A DNA stretch of 64,000 bases from Parathalassolituus penaei (lineage in GTDB: Bacteria > Pseudomonadota > Gammaproteobacteria > Pseudomonadales > Oceanobacteraceae): positions 1 through 64,000 of the forward strand of contig NZ_JAPNOA010000026.1 of assembly GCF_026626885.1 (NCBI RefSeq), given 5' to 3'. A program made the position numbers and the translations under genes. How positions within the stretch are numbered: position 1 is the first letter of the stretch; the number at the start of each line of letters is the position of its first letter. Below the pieces are notes generated by a model. That model was not told the origin of the DNA. It made no database searches and was given only the letters and a program-made list of their open reading frames with translations. Of this stretch, positions 36,633 through 50,581 are shown one piece after another.

Positions 36633-37676
36633 TTAATAACCCATCAGCTGCAGTGCCTGCTCCATGATTTCCGGACCAGCATTGCGGCGGTGGGCGTTTT
36701 CGCTGATGTGACGACGGTACAGGCGGGCACCGTTCTGGCCATGGAAGAAGCCCAGTGTATGGCGGCTGATGTGATGCAGTGGTGCACCGCGCCCACATTG
36801 TTCTTCAATGTACGGGTACAGGCTACGAATAATCGCCGCCTTGTCGGCTTCCCGTGGTTCAGCGCCGTAATACAGCTGATCAACCTCCGCCAGTAATGCC
36901 GGGTTGTGATAGGCCTCGCGACCTACCATCACGCCGTCTACGTGTTGCAGGCACTCCTGCATCTGCTCATGGTTGTTCAGGCCGCCGTTAATAAGGATTT
37001 CCAGATGAGGAAATTCCTGCTTCAGACGGTACACAAAGTCGTACTTCAACGGCGGAATTTCGCGGTTTTCCTTCGGCGACAAGCCCTGCAGGATGGCCTT
37101 GCGAGCGTGCACAATGAATACCTCGCAGCCAGCGTCCGCAACGGTGCCAACAAAATCGCGCATCTGTTCATAACTGTCCTGATCATCAATGCCAATCCGG
37201 TGTTTCACCGTCACATCAATGCTGCAGGCATCCCGCATGGCCTTGACGCAGTCGGCGACCAGTTGCGGATGTGCCATCAGGCAGGCACCAATCATGTTGT
37301 TCTGCACCCGGTCACTTGGACAGCCAACGTTGAGGTTGGCCTCGTCATAACCCCATTGCTCGGCGTAGGTCGCACACTGCGCCAATGCCTGTGGGTCACT
37401 GCCACCCAACTGCAGGGCAATCGGGTGCTCAATATCGTGATATTCCAGATAACGTTCGCGATTGCCGTACACAATGGCACCGGTGGTCACCATCTCGGTA
37501 TACAGAACGGCGTTACGGGTCAGCTGACGCCAGAAGTAGCGGCAATGGCGATCGGACCAGTCCATCATCGGAGCGGTGGTGAATGTCCGGTCCAGCTTTT
37601 TACCCTTGGAATAGGCAGTTGATCCGGCCGTTGTCAGGCTGGCTGCGAGAGATGTGTCGATATCGGATGAGGTCAT
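36633..37676 (-). CDS. dusA: tRNA-dihydrouridine(20/20a) synthase
   Basis: FMN enzyme that reduces U20/U20a in the tRNA D-loop. 347 residues from the ATG at 37676. The core reads FTTAPMMDWSDRHCRYFWRQL, NVGCPSDRVQNNMIGACLM (catalytic Cys in GCPS), TVKHRIGIDD and INGGL. The SDRHCRYFWR string and the 300-plus length identify DusA rather than DusB or DusC. The frame continues 20 codons upstream to 37736 without a ribosome site. Confidence 0.93.
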   Translation of the reverse strand: MTSSDIDTSLAASLTTAGSTAYSKGKKLDRTFTTAPMMDWSDRHCRYFWRQLTRNAVLYTEMVTTGAIVYGNRERYLEYHDIEHPIALQLGGSDPQALAQCATYAEQWGYDEANLNVGCPSDRVQNNMIGACLMAHPQLVADCVKAMRDACSIDVTVKHRIGIDDQDSYEQMRDFVGTVADAGCEVFIVHARKAILQGLSPKENREIPPLKYDFVYRLKQEFPHLEILINGGLNNHEQMQECLQHVDGVMVGREAYHNPALLAEVDQLYYGAEPREADKAAIIRSLYPYIEEQCGRGAPLHHISRHTLGFFHGQNGARLYRRHISENAHRRNAGPEIMEQALQLMGY

Positions 37677-37777
37677 GTATAGGCTTTCTGGGCACTGGCG
37701 TGCCGTCGGTACAAAACAGGCGCGGGAGTATCGCATGTTGAACGCGGTTGCGCATTAAATGTGCTGGCAAAGTCTGG

Positions 37778-38800
37778 TTATACCGCGCTCAGTGCGGTCT
37801 GTAGATGCGAAAACTCGGCATCGGCGGGCAGTGATATTCGAACCCAGTCGCTGCCAAGGCGGATATGGATACCCTGTTCGCGCAGGGCAGCAGTGAGCCA
37901 TTTGGCTTTGGCAGGTGTTGTGTGCCAGCTGTAGAACAGAGGTGTGTGCTGGCAGGTCGGAGCATCCAGCAGGCTGCAAACCAGCGGGGCGATTTCACGC
38001 TGAAAGCGTTGATTGCGGACACGCAGCGACTCGTATGCGCGGGCTTGCCATTCTCGATCCAGCAAGGCGGCGCTGACGATTTCGATCGCCGGGGTGGCAA
38101 TTGGCCAGGGACCGGTGAGGACACGCAACGGCTGTTGCAAGCTAGGATCTCCAAACGCAAATCCAATCCGTGCTCCGGGTAAACCAAAAAATTTGCCGAC
38201 CGATCGTAACAGGATGCAGTTGGCTGGCAGTGGTTGCGTCAGCCAGCTGTGTTGCGGGTAAACATCGATAAAGGCTTCATCGATGATCAGCCAGCGTTGT
38301 TCGCCTTGCTGGTAAGCGTTCTGCAGGTACTGAAATAGCGGTTGGCGGAAATCCTGGCCCAGCAGCAGTCCGCCCGGATTGTTGGGGTTGATAATAACGG
38401 CGACATCCCAGTCGTTATGAAGTAGCGATTCCGGGTACTGGTATTGGTGCAGTTGGTAACCCCACTTCTGCCAGCAAAACGCATGTTCCTGATAGCCCAT
38501 GCTCGGCACCATAACCCGTTTGCCGATGTCCTGGCTGGCAAGCAGTGGCGGCAATATCTCAATCAACTGCTGGGTGCCGGCTCCGACTGCGATGGGGCGT
38601 TGTCCGTAGTATTCCTGTGCAGCGTTAAACAAACGCTCCGGACTGGGGAGTTCGTACCAGCATCGTGGGTCAGGGGCAGGAACCGGCCATGGCTCGCGAT
38701 TGCAGGCCGACGACAGGTCCAGCCATGGGTGTTGCCCTGACTGTTGCTGTTGTTCCTGAAGATCGCCGCCGTGGTGCGGTGGCGTCAGGTCAAAATACAC
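37778..38800 (-). CDS. cobC: Threonine-phosphate decarboxylase (cobalamin aminopropanol arm)
   Basis: PLP fold-type I enzyme of 340 residues that decarboxylates L-threonine phosphate to aminopropanol phosphate, the linker of the cobalamin nucleotide loop. It shows AVGAGTQQLIEILPPL, NPNNPGG (138-144), DEAFIDVYP and the PLP Lys203 (SVGKFFGLPGARIGF). It resembles histidinol-phosphate aminotransferase, but the direct overlap with the cobinamide synthase gene supports the cobalamin role. Its start overlaps that gene by 11 bp. Confidence 0.87.
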   Translation of the reverse strand: MYFDLTPPHHGGDLQEQQQQSGQHPWLDLSSACNREPWPVPAPDPRCWYELPSPERLFNAAQEYYGQRPIAVGAGTQQLIEILPPLLASQDIGKRVMVPSMGYQEHAFCWQKWGYQLHQYQYPESLLHNDWDVAVIINPNNPGGLLLGQDFRQPLFQYLQNAYQQGEQRWLIIDEAFIDVYPQHSWLTQPLPANCILLRSVGKFFGLPGARIGFAFGDPSLQQPLRVLTGPWPIATPAIEIVSAALLDREWQARAYESLRVRNQRFQREIAPLVCSLLDAPTCQHTPLFYSWHTTPAKAKWLTAALREQGIHIRLGSDWVRISLPADAEFSHLQTALSAV

Positions 38801-39737
38801 AGGCAGCGATTCCGACCACGGCTACCCAGAGGTAAACGCCCTTATCGACCAGCCAGATGGCGCGATCCAGATCGGTCGCAACAGGAATCTGGCCTTCTCC
38901 CAGCGGTGGCCGTTGCTGGATTTCGCCAAAGTACTGGGCTTTGCCACCCAGTTGTAACTGCAGTGCACCAGCACCGGCTGCCATGACCGGTCCTGCATTG
39001 GGGCTTTTCCAGTTTGAGCCTTGCTGGCGAGCACACTTGAGCGCCGTGCGGCTGTTACCGCAGGCGGCATAGGTCAGCACCACGAGGCGCGCCGGAATAA
39101 AATTCAGGACGTCGTCAACACGGGCTGCACACCAGCCAAAATGCAGCAGGAATTCGGTTTTGTAGCCCCACATGGCATCCAGGGTATTAGCGAAGCGGTA
39201 CAAGAGTGCGCCGACCGGGCCAAGTATCAGAAACCAGAAGATAGGGGCAAATACGGCATCGCTGCCGTTTTCCAGCACGGATTCGATCCCGGCTTTGGCG
39301 ATTTCTTCTTCATTTAACTGGTCAGTATCACGGCTGACAATGCGACCAACCGCGTTGCGGGCTTCCTGCAAGTGGCCGAGGCACAGGGGTACAGCAATTG
39401 CCAGTGCATGCAGGCGCAGGCTTTGCCAGCCGACGGTGAAGTAGAGCACCAGTGTGCTGATCACGAAATGCAACCAGTCGGGGCTGAGCTCTAGTAGCAG
39501 TGCCAGTAACAGAACGGGCGGCAGAACCGTGATCAGCCAGGCCAGTACGCCAAACCAGCGCTGACGCCAGCGGTCTTCTTCGATGGATTTTTGCAGGCGG
39601 CGGCGACAGAAGGCTGCCCACTTGCCGAAGCCGATCAATGGATGCCAACGGCTGGGCTCGCCAAACATCCGGTCGATGACCAGCGCGGCGATCAGGGCAT
39701 AAACAGTCGTTACCAGGTGTCCGATGGGGAGTTCCAT
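38790..39737 (-). CDS. cbiB: Adenosylcobinamide-phosphate synthase
   Basis: A 315-residue multi-pass membrane protein (CbiB/CobD family) that attaches aminopropanol phosphate to adenosylcobyrate. It has DRMFGEPSRWHPLIGFGKW (22-40), ENGSDAVFAPIFWFLILGPVGALLYR and PARLVVLTYAACG. Four or more hydrophobic segments are visible. It forms a two-gene unit with the decarboxylase. No cobalamin riboswitch is recognisable in the 140 bp upstream. Confidence 0.9.
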   Translation of the reverse strand: MELPIGHLVTTVYALIAALVIDRMFGEPSRWHPLIGFGKWAAFCRRRLQKSIEEDRWRQRWFGVLAWLITVLPPVLLLALLLELSPDWLHFVISTLVLYFTVGWQSLRLHALAIAVPLCLGHLQEARNAVGRIVSRDTDQLNEEEIAKAGIESVLENGSDAVFAPIFWFLILGPVGALLYRFANTLDAMWGYKTEFLLHFGWCAARVDDVLNFIPARLVVLTYAACGNSRTALKCARQQGSNWKSPNAGPVMAAGAGALQLQLGGKAQYFGEIQQRPPLGEGQIPVATDLDRAIWLVDKGVYLWVAVVGIAACVF

Positions 39738-39767
39738 TCAGGCTTCCAGACATTGGGTCAGAGAATC

Positions 39768-39791
39768 AATGGCACCCTTGCGGGCACCATT
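39768..39791 (-). repeat. GNRA-capped hairpin upstream of cbiB
   Basis: On the minus strand a 10-bp stem with two G-U pairs closes on a GCAA tetraloop, 31 bp before the cbiB start. No U-run follows, so it is not a simple terminator; it may affect cbiB translation. Confidence 0.4.
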
Positions 39792-39877
39792 GTGCATCGG
39801 TTTGCGTGGTCTTCGAAAATAAGTCTGGGCTGGCCGATGCGGGGGTTGGCTGGGTGTCACCGGTATTCCGCTGCCAA

Positions 39878-40501
39878 TCAGCTGGTGGGCAGCAGTTGGG
39901 CGACTTCCTGCAGGTATTGCTTACGCTTCAGTAACAGATGCCAGCGTGAGCCGCCTACCTGGCGCCACAGAATCGCAGCGCGAATACCCGCCAGCAGCAG
40001 GGCGCGAACCTTGTTGGCTGTCTGAGGATTTTGCAGATAGGTCGGATTACCGGTGACGTGAATCCGGAACGACATTTTGCTGAGCGTGTTTTTGTACACT
40101 TCCGCAATGGCAGCGATGGTGTTCTCGTGCGTTACGCTGAAGTGTTCCGCCTGACGGGAAGCCTGCTGGATACCGTCACCAAGCGCCGCAAACGTGGCGC
40201 GATCGCGTTTCAGCTTGTTTTCCAGCTGCAGGATCGACACAACGTAACGTTGTACATCCGGGCTGATGCCAGCCTGAATGCCGGATGCCATGGTATTGAA
40301 CGTATCCAGCCCAAGATGCAGGGTTTCGCGGGCGTTGCCATACACGTCGTCGAAGGTTTTCGGGCTCTGGATAAACAGGCTGCCTAACAGTGGTTCGCTG
40401 TATTCGCGTGGCACATCACCAGTGCGGGCCAGCTGTTCAACCAATGTGGCGGCTTGTACAACCGCCGCCATGGCAATGGCTTGTTCGCGACGATCACTCA
40501 T
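39878..40501 (-). CDS. hflD: HflD family lysogenization regulator homologue
   Basis: A 207-residue all-helical, membrane-associated protein. It begins [28 protein letters not shown], the HflD N-terminus, and ends in [26 protein letters not shown]. In E. coli it binds phage lambda CII; the chromosomal role is unclear. The ATG at 40501 follows GGGGA and overlaps the mnmA stop by 8 bp. In Pseudomonas and E. coli purB usually follows; here the cobalamin genes do. Confidence 0.9.
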   Translation of the reverse strand: MSDRREQAIAMAAVVQAATLVEQLARTGDVPREYSEPLLGSLFIQSPKTFDDVYGNARETLHLGLDTFNTMASGIQAGISPDVQRYVVSILQLENKLKRDRATFAALGDGIQQASRQAEHFSVTHENTIAAIAEVYKNTLSKMSFRIHVTGNPTYLQNPQTANKVRALLLAGIRAAILWRQVGGSRWHLLLKRKQYLQEVAQLLPTS

Positions 40502-41603
40502 CGTTATTCCCCGTGGTTTCGATGACGCCGCCACCGAGACAGATTTCGCCCAGATAGAAGACAGCGGATTGGCCCGGCGTGATGGCTCGTTGTGGTTGGT
40601 CAAAGCGGACGCGATAAACCGACTTACCGTTTTGCTCGACCTTGTCGATCACACAGTCCTGATCATCCTGGCGGTAGCGCACCTTGGCGGTACAGCGCAG
40701 TGGCAGTTGTGGCTCATCATTGACCCAGAATACCTGCTCGGTGGTCAGCCAATCCTTGAACAGCAGTGGATGATTACTGCCTTGCACGGCGACCAGCACG
40801 TTGCGTTCGAGGTCTTTGCCGGCCACGAACCAGGGAGCATCCGGGTGGTTCTTCAGGCCGCCAATACCCAGCCCCTGGCGTTGGCCAAGGGTGTGGTACA
40901 TCAGACCCTGGTGTTCGCCAATGTCCTCACCTTCCGGCGTCTGGATGCGTCCGGGTTGGGCCGGCAGATACTGTTTCAGGAAGTCGCGGAAGCGACGCTC
41001 GCCAATGAAGCAAATGCCGGTGGAGTCTTTTTTGTGGGCGGTAATCAGGCCGTTTTCTTCGGCGATACGGCGTACTTCCGGCTTTTCCAGTTCACCAACC
41101 GGGAACAGGGTCTGGGCGATTTCCTTGCCGCCGACGGCGTGCAGGAAATAGCTCTGATCCTTGTTGGGGTCGAGGCCTTTTAACAGCTGGGTTTCACCGT
41201 TGATGTCACGGCGACGGACGTAGTGGCCGGTGGCAATCAGATCGGCACCCAGGATACGGGCGTAATCGAGGAACGCCTTGAACTTGATTTCGCGGTTACA
41301 CAGGATGTCCGGATTCGGCGTGCGTCCGGCCTTGTACTCGGCCAGAAAATATTCAAACACGTTATCCCAGTACTCAGCGGCAAAGTTGGCCTGATGCAGT
41401 GGGATACCGATGGTGTCACATACCTTTTGGGCGTCAGCCAGGTCTTCCTTGGCGGTACAGTATTCGGTGCCGTCGTCTTCGTCCCAGTTCTTCATGAACA
41501 GGCCTTCTACGTGGTAACCCTGATCTTTCAGGAGCCAGGCAGATACGGACGAGTCAACACCGCCGGACATACCAACGATGACTTTGATGTGGCTATTCGA
41601 CAT
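40494..41603 (-). CDS. mnmA: tRNA-specific 2-thiouridylase
   Basis: Forms s2U34 in tRNA for Glu, Gln and Lys using persulfide sulfur delivered by TusBCDE/IscS. 369 residues: PP-loop SGGVDSSV (13-20), catalytic Cys102 ([12 protein letters not shown]) and persulfide Cys198 ([12 protein letters not shown]). The ATG at 41603 follows the Nudix stop after 2 bp. The relay proteins TusE, TusB, TusC and TusD are encoded in the same window at 60116-61441. Confidence 0.97.
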   Translation of the reverse strand: MSNSHIKVIVGMSGGVDSSVSAWLLKDQGYHVEGLFMKNWDEDDGTEYCTAKEDLADAQKVCDTIGIPLHQANFAAEYWDNVFEYFLAEYKAGRTPNPDILCNREIKFKAFLDYARILGADLIATGHYVRRRDINGETQLLKGLDPNKDQSYFLHAVGGKEIAQTLFPVGELEKPEVRRIAEENGLITAHKKDSTGICFIGERRFRDFLKQYLPAQPGRIQTPEGEDIGEHQGLMYHTLGQRQGLGIGGLKNHPDAPWFVAGKDLERNVLVAVQGSNHPLLFKDWLTTEQVFWVNDEPQLPLRCTAKVRYRQDDQDCVIDKVEQNGKSVYRVRFDQPQRAITPGQSAVFYLGEICLGGGVIETTGNNDE

Positions 41604-41605
41604 AT

Positions 41606-42055
41606 TCAGGGGTGCTCAACAATCAGATTCAGCGGGTACTGGCGGCCTGAGAGGTAGTCTTCCACACAGGTCAGTACCATTTGGCTACGAAGATGCGGGC
41701 AAGTGCGCAGTTCTTCAATGGTCATCCAGCGCGGACCAACAATACCGTTATCCAGCACGGCGTTTTCGATTTCATGGTCGACGCTCGCGCTGAAGCAGTA
41801 ACGGTGATAAGTGATGCCATTGGATGGCGCGGTATAGGTGTACAGGCCTACCAGAGCGGTAGGGGTAACCATCCAGCCGGTTTCTTCCAGCGTTTCGCGG
41901 CAGGCAGCATCAAGAATGCGCTCGCCTTCTTCAATGTGGCCTGCAGGCTGGTTAATAACGGCCTGGCCGTTGATGGTTTCTTCTACCATCAGGAAACGGC
42001 CGTCTTTTTCCACGATGGTGGCGACGGTAGCGTGTGGTGTCCAGCGAGTTTGCAT
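41606..42055 (-). CDS. nudJ: Nudix hydrolase, NudJ-like phosphatase
   Basis: A 149-residue Nudix protein with the box [18 protein letters not shown] followed by EETGW. It is in the conserved rluE-nudJ-mnmA-hflD order, which points to NudJ (thiamine pyrimidine pyrophosphate and nucleoside phosphate hydrolysis in E. coli). The ATG at 42055 has GGAG 6 bases upstream; the longer frame to 42112 is not needed. Confidence 0.9.
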   Translation of the reverse strand: MQTRWTPHATVATIVEKDGRFLMVEETINGQAVINQPAGHIEEGERILDAACRETLEETGWMVTPTALVGLYTYTAPSNGITYHRYCFSASVDHEIENAVLDNGIVGPRWMTIEELRTCPHLRSQMVLTCVEDYLSGRQYPLNLIVEHP

Positions 42056-42108
42056 GACAGCTCCAGACTGATCGAAGCGGCAGATAGTAAACGATGGCGC
42101 CAGTTGCC

Positions 42109-42756
42109 TCAATTCGGCCGCCGTCGAGCTGGACGAGTGGGAAGGTTGCCTGTCGGACGTTTTGATTGTGATGGCCGTTGCTGATTGTTGCGATTACGGC
42201 GCGGTGTGGCAGGCATGTGAATTTCTTCCGAGCGCCATTCGCCTGGCTTCAGGTCGCCCAGTGACCATGGTCCGATGGCGGCGCGCACCAGTCGTAGTGT
42301 CGGGTGGCCGATATGGGCGGTCATGCGCCGTACCTGTCGATTGCGGCCTTCGCTGATGCGAATCTCCAGCCAGCTCAGACTATCATTGTTGCGCTGACGC
42401 ACCGGTGGGTTGCGTGGCCATAGTGCTGGTTCTTCAATTCTGCGAACCTGTGCGGGTCGGGTCGGGCCGTCATTCAGGGTAACGCCACGACGCAGATTTT
42501 CCAGGCTCTCATCTGACGGAATGCCTTCTACCTGTACCCAGTAGGTTTTTTCCATTTTATTGTCGGGATTGGCGATTCTGGCCTGAAGCTGCCCATTATC
42601 TGTGAGCAGAAGTAATCCTTCCGAGTCATAATCCAGCCGCCCGGCGGGGTATACTCCTGGTCTATCGACGAAAGTAGCGAGTGTGGCTCGTCCGTTGGTA
42701 TCGGTAAACTGGGTGAGCACGTTAAAAGGTTTGTTTAAAAGAATAATAAGTGCCAT
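42109..42756 (-). CDS. rluE: 23S rRNA pseudouridine synthase (U2457)
   Basis: A 215-residue RsuA-family enzyme without an S4 domain, as is normal for RluE. Catalytic Asp lies in [19 protein letters not shown]. The basic C-terminal tail ([18 protein letters not shown] and on) is probably an RNA-binding extension. The start ATG at 42756 gives [14 protein letters not shown], with no strong ribosome site. Divergent from icd. Confidence 0.9.
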   Translation of the reverse strand: MALIILLNKPFNVLTQFTDTNGRATLATFVDRPGVYPAGRLDYDSEGLLLLTDNGQLQARIANPDNKMEKTYWVQVEGIPSDESLENLRRGVTLNDGPTRPAQVRRIEEPALWPRNPPVRQRNNDSLSWLEIRISEGRNRQVRRMTAHIGHPTLRLVRAAIGPWSLGDLKPGEWRSEEIHMPATPRRNRNNQQRPSQSKRPTGNLPTRPARRRPN

Positions 42757-42801
42757 CAATGTGTCTGCTTTGTAAGAAAACTACTCAACCCTTGGTCTAG
42801 C

Positions 42802-42830
42802 TTGCATTTTCTGTAGAAAAACTACAAATT
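42802..42830 (+). promoter_or_regulatory. Candidate control region of icd with an inverted repeat
   Basis: TGTAG (42812-42816) and CTACA (42822-42826) flank five A residues. TTGCAT (42802-42807) could be a -35 with an AT-rich -10 near 42825-42830. It lies in the 247-bp divergent rluE/icd gap and leaves icd a leader of about 170 bases. No specific regulator is implied. Confidence 0.35.
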
Positions 42831-42973
42831 ATGCGCCGTTTTCAGAATGGAAGGCCGCCGGGGAGGGCAGTTTTCCGGCGTTTACAGGTAAGCCCTGCGA
42901 ACGTCTCGTATCAATCGGAGTCCATCAAAAGTACAACTGCCAAAAGCGGTGATTCAGGATTCCGGCGCTATAG

Positions 42974-45235
<2,262 letters not shown>

Positions 45236-45258
45236 TCCCTGATTTGCTCTGAGTAGTT

Positions 45259-45285
45259 AAAAAGCCACCCTCGGGTGGCTTTTTT
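45259..45285 (+). terminator. Terminator of icd
   Basis: AAAAAGCCACCC and GGTGGCTTTTTT around a TCG loop, 24 bp after the stop codon. It is also A-rich upstream, so it may act on both strands. Confidence 0.92.
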
Positions 45286-45746
45286 ATTGTCTTTTATCGT
45301 GTGCTGACGGCAGGCGGCGGAAGTTGCCCGGGTAACCGCTGGCTGAAAGGGGGGGCTCCTGGCAGACGTTGGGATTGTCAGGAGAACTCTGAATAACTCT
45401 GCACAATTCCGCGCGACTGCTGCAGAGCGTGTGAGCGGGCATCAAGTGAGGGGGCTGGGTGTGTTGCAATGTTGTCTGCGAGGGTTCTGGGGCGCTTGAA
45501 CGACCGTGCGAGGGAGTGATGCGGTTGGTAACGGTGGTTCTGTTCGGCTGGTTGGGGTGGAGTGCTGGTCTGCTTTTATATGTGACTGTCGGGGTGGTCC
45601 GTAACGAGACAGATAATTTGTACGGATTTTGATCTGGTACGAGGTAACGTTAGGTAAGTGTGCGAAACGGGCTGGAACAGTTTGTTGCTCCAGCGTTGTG
45701 AAATGAGAATTGTTTTGGATGTTTTTTGCCCAGATCCAATGCCAGA
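45286..45746. other. Intergenic stretch between icd and cspD
   Basis: About 460 bp with no supported gene. A 102-codon frame on the minus strand (45442-45750) overlaps the end of cspD and has the composition of random sequence. A weak hairpin at 45672-45693 (CTGGA...TCCAG) could end the cspD transcript. Confidence 0.5.
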
Positions 45747-46007
45747 TCAACTGGCATTGCTTTCGTTAACAGCCTTTTCGTTTTCGTTTGAATTGGCCGC
45801 TACGTCAAGTGCGCGAATGTTGATGGCATGAGTACCTTTGTCGCTCGGGCGCGTATCGAATTGGACTGGCTGGCCAGCTTTCAGTGTGCGGTAGCCATCC
45901 ATCTGAATGGTGGAATAGTGAGCAAACAGGTCTTCGTTGCTGTCATCTGCCTGGATGAATCCGTATCCTTTGGCGTTATTGAACCATTTAACTTTCCCGG
46001 TCTTCAT
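45747..46007 (-). CDS. cspD: Cold-shock domain protein CspD
   Basis: An 86-residue cold-shock fold with KVKWFNNAKGYGFI (RNP1) and DLFAHYSTI (RNP2). The acidic, disordered tail after residue 68 and the location divergent from clpS are those of CspD, the stationary-phase replication inhibitor of E. coli, rather than CspA. ATG 46007. Confidence 0.92.
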   Translation of the reverse strand: MKTGKVKWFNNAKGYGFIQADDSNEDLFAHYSTIQMDGYRTLKAGQPVQFDTRPSDKGTHAINIRALDVAANSNENEKAVNESNAS

Positions 46008-46165
46008 CGTTGCTTGCCTCCCTGATTAACGCCCCGAACGTAATGTTGGGCCCGTCTGAACGATAGCGGCAATACAGTACGCGTGGGGGGTAAGGTCGTC
46101 AAGCGGCTAGAGCATTGCTCAGGGCGGCGGTATGATGGGGTTCCCTTTTTGAACCCCTTGTGACT

Positions 46166-46531
46166 ATGTACGTGACTTCCAAATCTCAACTAGACTTGAA
46201 CATGAGCCATGAATCAGGTCCGGGCGATGGTCAGGGTGGCCTGGCGGTCGAAAACGCCAAACCAGCCCTCAAACGCCCATCCATGTATCGTGTCATCATG
46301 ATGAATGACGATTACACGCCCATGGAGTTTGTTGTCGAAGTGCTGCAACGCTTCTTCGGCAAAAACCTGGAACAGGCAACAGATATCATGTTGACGGTTC
46401 ACACCAGGGGGAGCGCGGTTTGCGCCATCTATACTCGCGATGTCGCTGAAACCAAAGCCGCTCTCGTGAATCAATATGCAAGAGATAGCCAGCATCCATT
46501 GCTGTGCGAGGTTGCACCAGCAGATGATTAG
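46166..46531 (+). CDS. clpS: ATP-dependent Clp protease adaptor ClpS
   Basis: N-recognin that delivers proteins with N-terminal Leu, Phe, Tyr or Trp to ClpAP. 121 residues: a flexible N-terminal extension followed by [27 protein letters not shown], whose Asn-Asp-Asp and Met residues line the N-degron pocket. I chose ATG 46166 because it aligns with Pseudomonas ClpS in length; ATG 46202 would give 109 residues. Ribosome sites are poor for both. It precedes clpA by 11 bp. Confidence 0.93.
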   Translation: MYVTSKSQLDLNMSHESGPGDGQGGLAVENAKPALKRPSMYRVIMMNDDYTPMEFVVEVLQRFFGKNLEQATDIMLTVHTRGSAVCAIYTRDVAETKAALVNQYARDSQHPLLCEVAPADD

Positions 46532-46542
46532 GGGGACCTGCA

Positions 46543-48804
<2,262 letters not shown>

Positions 48805-48834
48805 TAAGGCTGGTTACTTACCTGCCGGGACGCC

Positions 48835-49053
48835 TTAGCGTGCCCGGTAGGTGATACGACCTTTGCTCAGGTCATAGGGAGTCAGCTCAACCTTGACCTT
48901 GTCGCCAGTCAGAATGCGGATGTAGTTTTTGCGCATTTTGCCAGAGATGTGAGCAGTAACCACGTGGCCGTTATCCAGCTTAACGCGGAACATGGTGTTA
49001 GGCAGGGTATCAATTACCTCACCTTCCATTTCAATATGATCGTCTTTCGCCAT
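48835..49053 (-). CDS. infA: Translation initiation factor IF-1
   Basis: A 72-residue OB-fold protein: [20 protein letters not shown], then [20 protein letters not shown] and [18 protein letters not shown]. Full length. It lies between clpA and bpt as in Pseudomonas. A 76-bp gap separates it from bpt, so it may have its own promoter. Confidence 0.98.
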   Translation of the reverse strand: MAKDDHIEMEGEVIDTLPNTMFRVKLDNGHVVTAHISGKMRKNYIRILTGDKVKVELTPYDLSKGRITYRAR

Positions 49054-49129
49054 TCGTCACCTGTTTAGGGAATATACAGAGCGGGCGCATTCTGCCTGAC
49101 TTCTCTGCAATAATCAAAGTTTGGGGAAA

Positions 49130-49822
49130 TTATTTGCGCTGCCAGCGGTTATCTATCAGATATTCCATCGGCTGGTATGCTTCCTTGTATTCCATTTTGC
49201 TGCATCCTTCGACCCAGTATCCGAGATAGTGCCACGGTAAATCCAGGCCCTGGCATATCTGGGTCAGGCGCAGAATCATGTAGCTGCCAGGTGACAAGCC
49301 ATCCAGATCCGGATCGAAAAAACAATAGACCGATGACAGACCATCGCCAAGCAGGTCAAACACGAGAACGGCAGCTACGTCCGGGCCGTTTCTGGCCACC
49401 AGGAAACGTGTGTTGTCAAAGTGCTGACACAGAAAGTCCTGATATTGCTCCGGGCTTGGTGGGTACATGCTGCCATCGCTGTGGCGCATACTGATATAGC
49501 GTTCGTAAAGGAGGTAATGCTCCATTGAGGGTTTTTCAACCGTCAGTTGCCAATGCTTCAGAGCTTTCAGGGTGCGTTTGAAACGGCGCTTCATCACAAA
49601 TTCATTGATCGCGACGCGTACCGATACGCAGGCCTGACAGTTTGGACAATCCGGCCGGTACAGGCTCAGGCCGCTGCGCCGAAAGCCGTTCAGGCTCAGT
49701 TGGGTCAGCAATTCCATGTCGGGTACAATTTCCGGGTCAACGTAAAGGCTGACAGCTTCGCGGCCGACGATATAACCACAGGGGTGAGTGTTTTTGGGCC
49801 GAAACAGCATGATTCGGGTCAT
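49130..49822 (-). CDS. bpt: Aspartate/glutamate leucyltransferase (Bpt/Ate family)
   Basis: Transfers Leu from Leu-tRNA to proteins with N-terminal Asp or Glu, making them ClpS substrates. 230 residues with the N-terminal HPCGYIVGREAVSLYVDPE and the cysteine cluster RPDCPNCQACVSVRV. The C-terminal half is a GNAT-like fold (LVFDLLGDGLSSVYCFFDPD). Its start overlaps the aat stop (ATGA). Confidence 0.93.
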   Translation of the reverse strand: MTRIMLFRPKNTHPCGYIVGREAVSLYVDPEIVPDMELLTQLSLNGFRRSGLSLYRPDCPNCQACVSVRVAINEFVMKRRFKRTLKALKHWQLTVEKPSMEHYLLYERYISMRHSDGSMYPPSPEQYQDFLCQHFDNTRFLVARNGPDVAAVLVFDLLGDGLSSVYCFFDPDLDGLSPGSYMILRLTQICQGLDLPWHYLGYWVEGCSKMEYKEAYQPMEYLIDNRWQRK

Positions 49823-50532
49823 GATGGCAGTCCACGCAATAACAGGGCTGGAAGAGGGGTAGGTGATGGGCCGTTGACGGCTATCCGCAAGTGTTGTTCG
49901 AACTCATGGCGGGGTAATTCAACCAACCCGAAGCGCGACAGGTGGTCGGTTCGCATTTGACAGTCAATAATACGTATACCGCTGTTGAATAGTTCTGGTG
50001 CAGCCAGCGCAAATGCCAGCTTGGAGCTGTTGCTGATGCGCGAAAACATTGATTCACCGAAAAATGCTAGTCCAATACGCACACCATAAAAACCACCGCA
50101 CAACTCGCCCTCGGGAGTCCAGCATTCGACACTGATGGCGTAACCGGCGTGGTGCAGGTCCGAGTAGGCTTGCTGCATTTCTGGTTGTATCCAGGTGCTG
50201 CCGTCCTGTTCTTCGTGGGTGCTGGCGCAGCCGGTCATGACGTCGGCAAAGGCGAGATTGCAGGTAAAGGTAAGGGCTGTGCGATTCAGTTCCTTGCGAA
50301 TTGTGCGAGGAACACGGAAGGTGGCGGGCAAAATGACGGCACGCGGCGCTGGGCTCCACCACAGGCGTGGATCACCGTCGGAATGCCAGGGGAAAATGCC
50401 GCGTCGATAGGCTGCATGCAGCCATGCGGGGGACATGCCCCCACCTACGGCCAGCAGTCCGTTGGGTTCTTGCAGAGCGCGTCTGGTATCCGGGAAGTCC
50501 GGGACGCTATTGTCATCCAACCACTCTATCAT
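49819..50532 (-). CDS. aat: Leucyl/phenylalanyl-tRNA--protein transferase
   Basis: Adds Leu or Phe to proteins with N-terminal Arg or Lys. 237 residues: FPDTRRALQEPNGLLAVGG near the start, YRRGIFPWHSDGDPRLWWSP, and GESMFSRISNSSKLAFALAAPEL. With Bpt, ClpS and ClpA it completes both branches of the N-end rule in one 4-kb stretch. In Pseudomonas trxB separates aat from ftsK; here ftsK is directly divergent, 49 bp away. Confidence 0.95.
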   Translation of the reverse strand: MIEWLDDNSVPDFPDTRRALQEPNGLLAVGGGMSPAWLHAAYRRGIFPWHSDGDPRLWWSPAPRAVILPATFRVPRTIRKELNRTALTFTCNLAFADVMTGCASTHEEQDGSTWIQPEMQQAYSDLHHAGYAISVECWTPEGELCGGFYGVRIGLAFFGESMFSRISNSSKLAFALAAPELFNSGIRIIDCQMRTDHLSRFGLVELPRHEFEQHLRIAVNGPSPTPLPALLLRGLPS

Positions 50533-50581
50533 CGTACAGCCGTGATAAACTTCTTAACAAACAGGTATACAGGGTACTGAA

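Noticed and set aside
39738-39877. Cobalamin riboswitch before cbiB
   Set aside because: The region is only about 140 bp and lacks the B12 box. Only a GNRA-capped hairpin is visible.
40238-40258. Ter-like site (CAACGTAACGTTGT) inside hflD
   Set aside because: It is a coding palindrome and lacks the asymmetric Tus core (TGTTGTAACTA type). No convincing Ter site was found by eye.
45442-45750. A 102-codon minus frame after cspD
   Set aside because: It overlaps the cspD end, has random-looking composition and no family resemblance.
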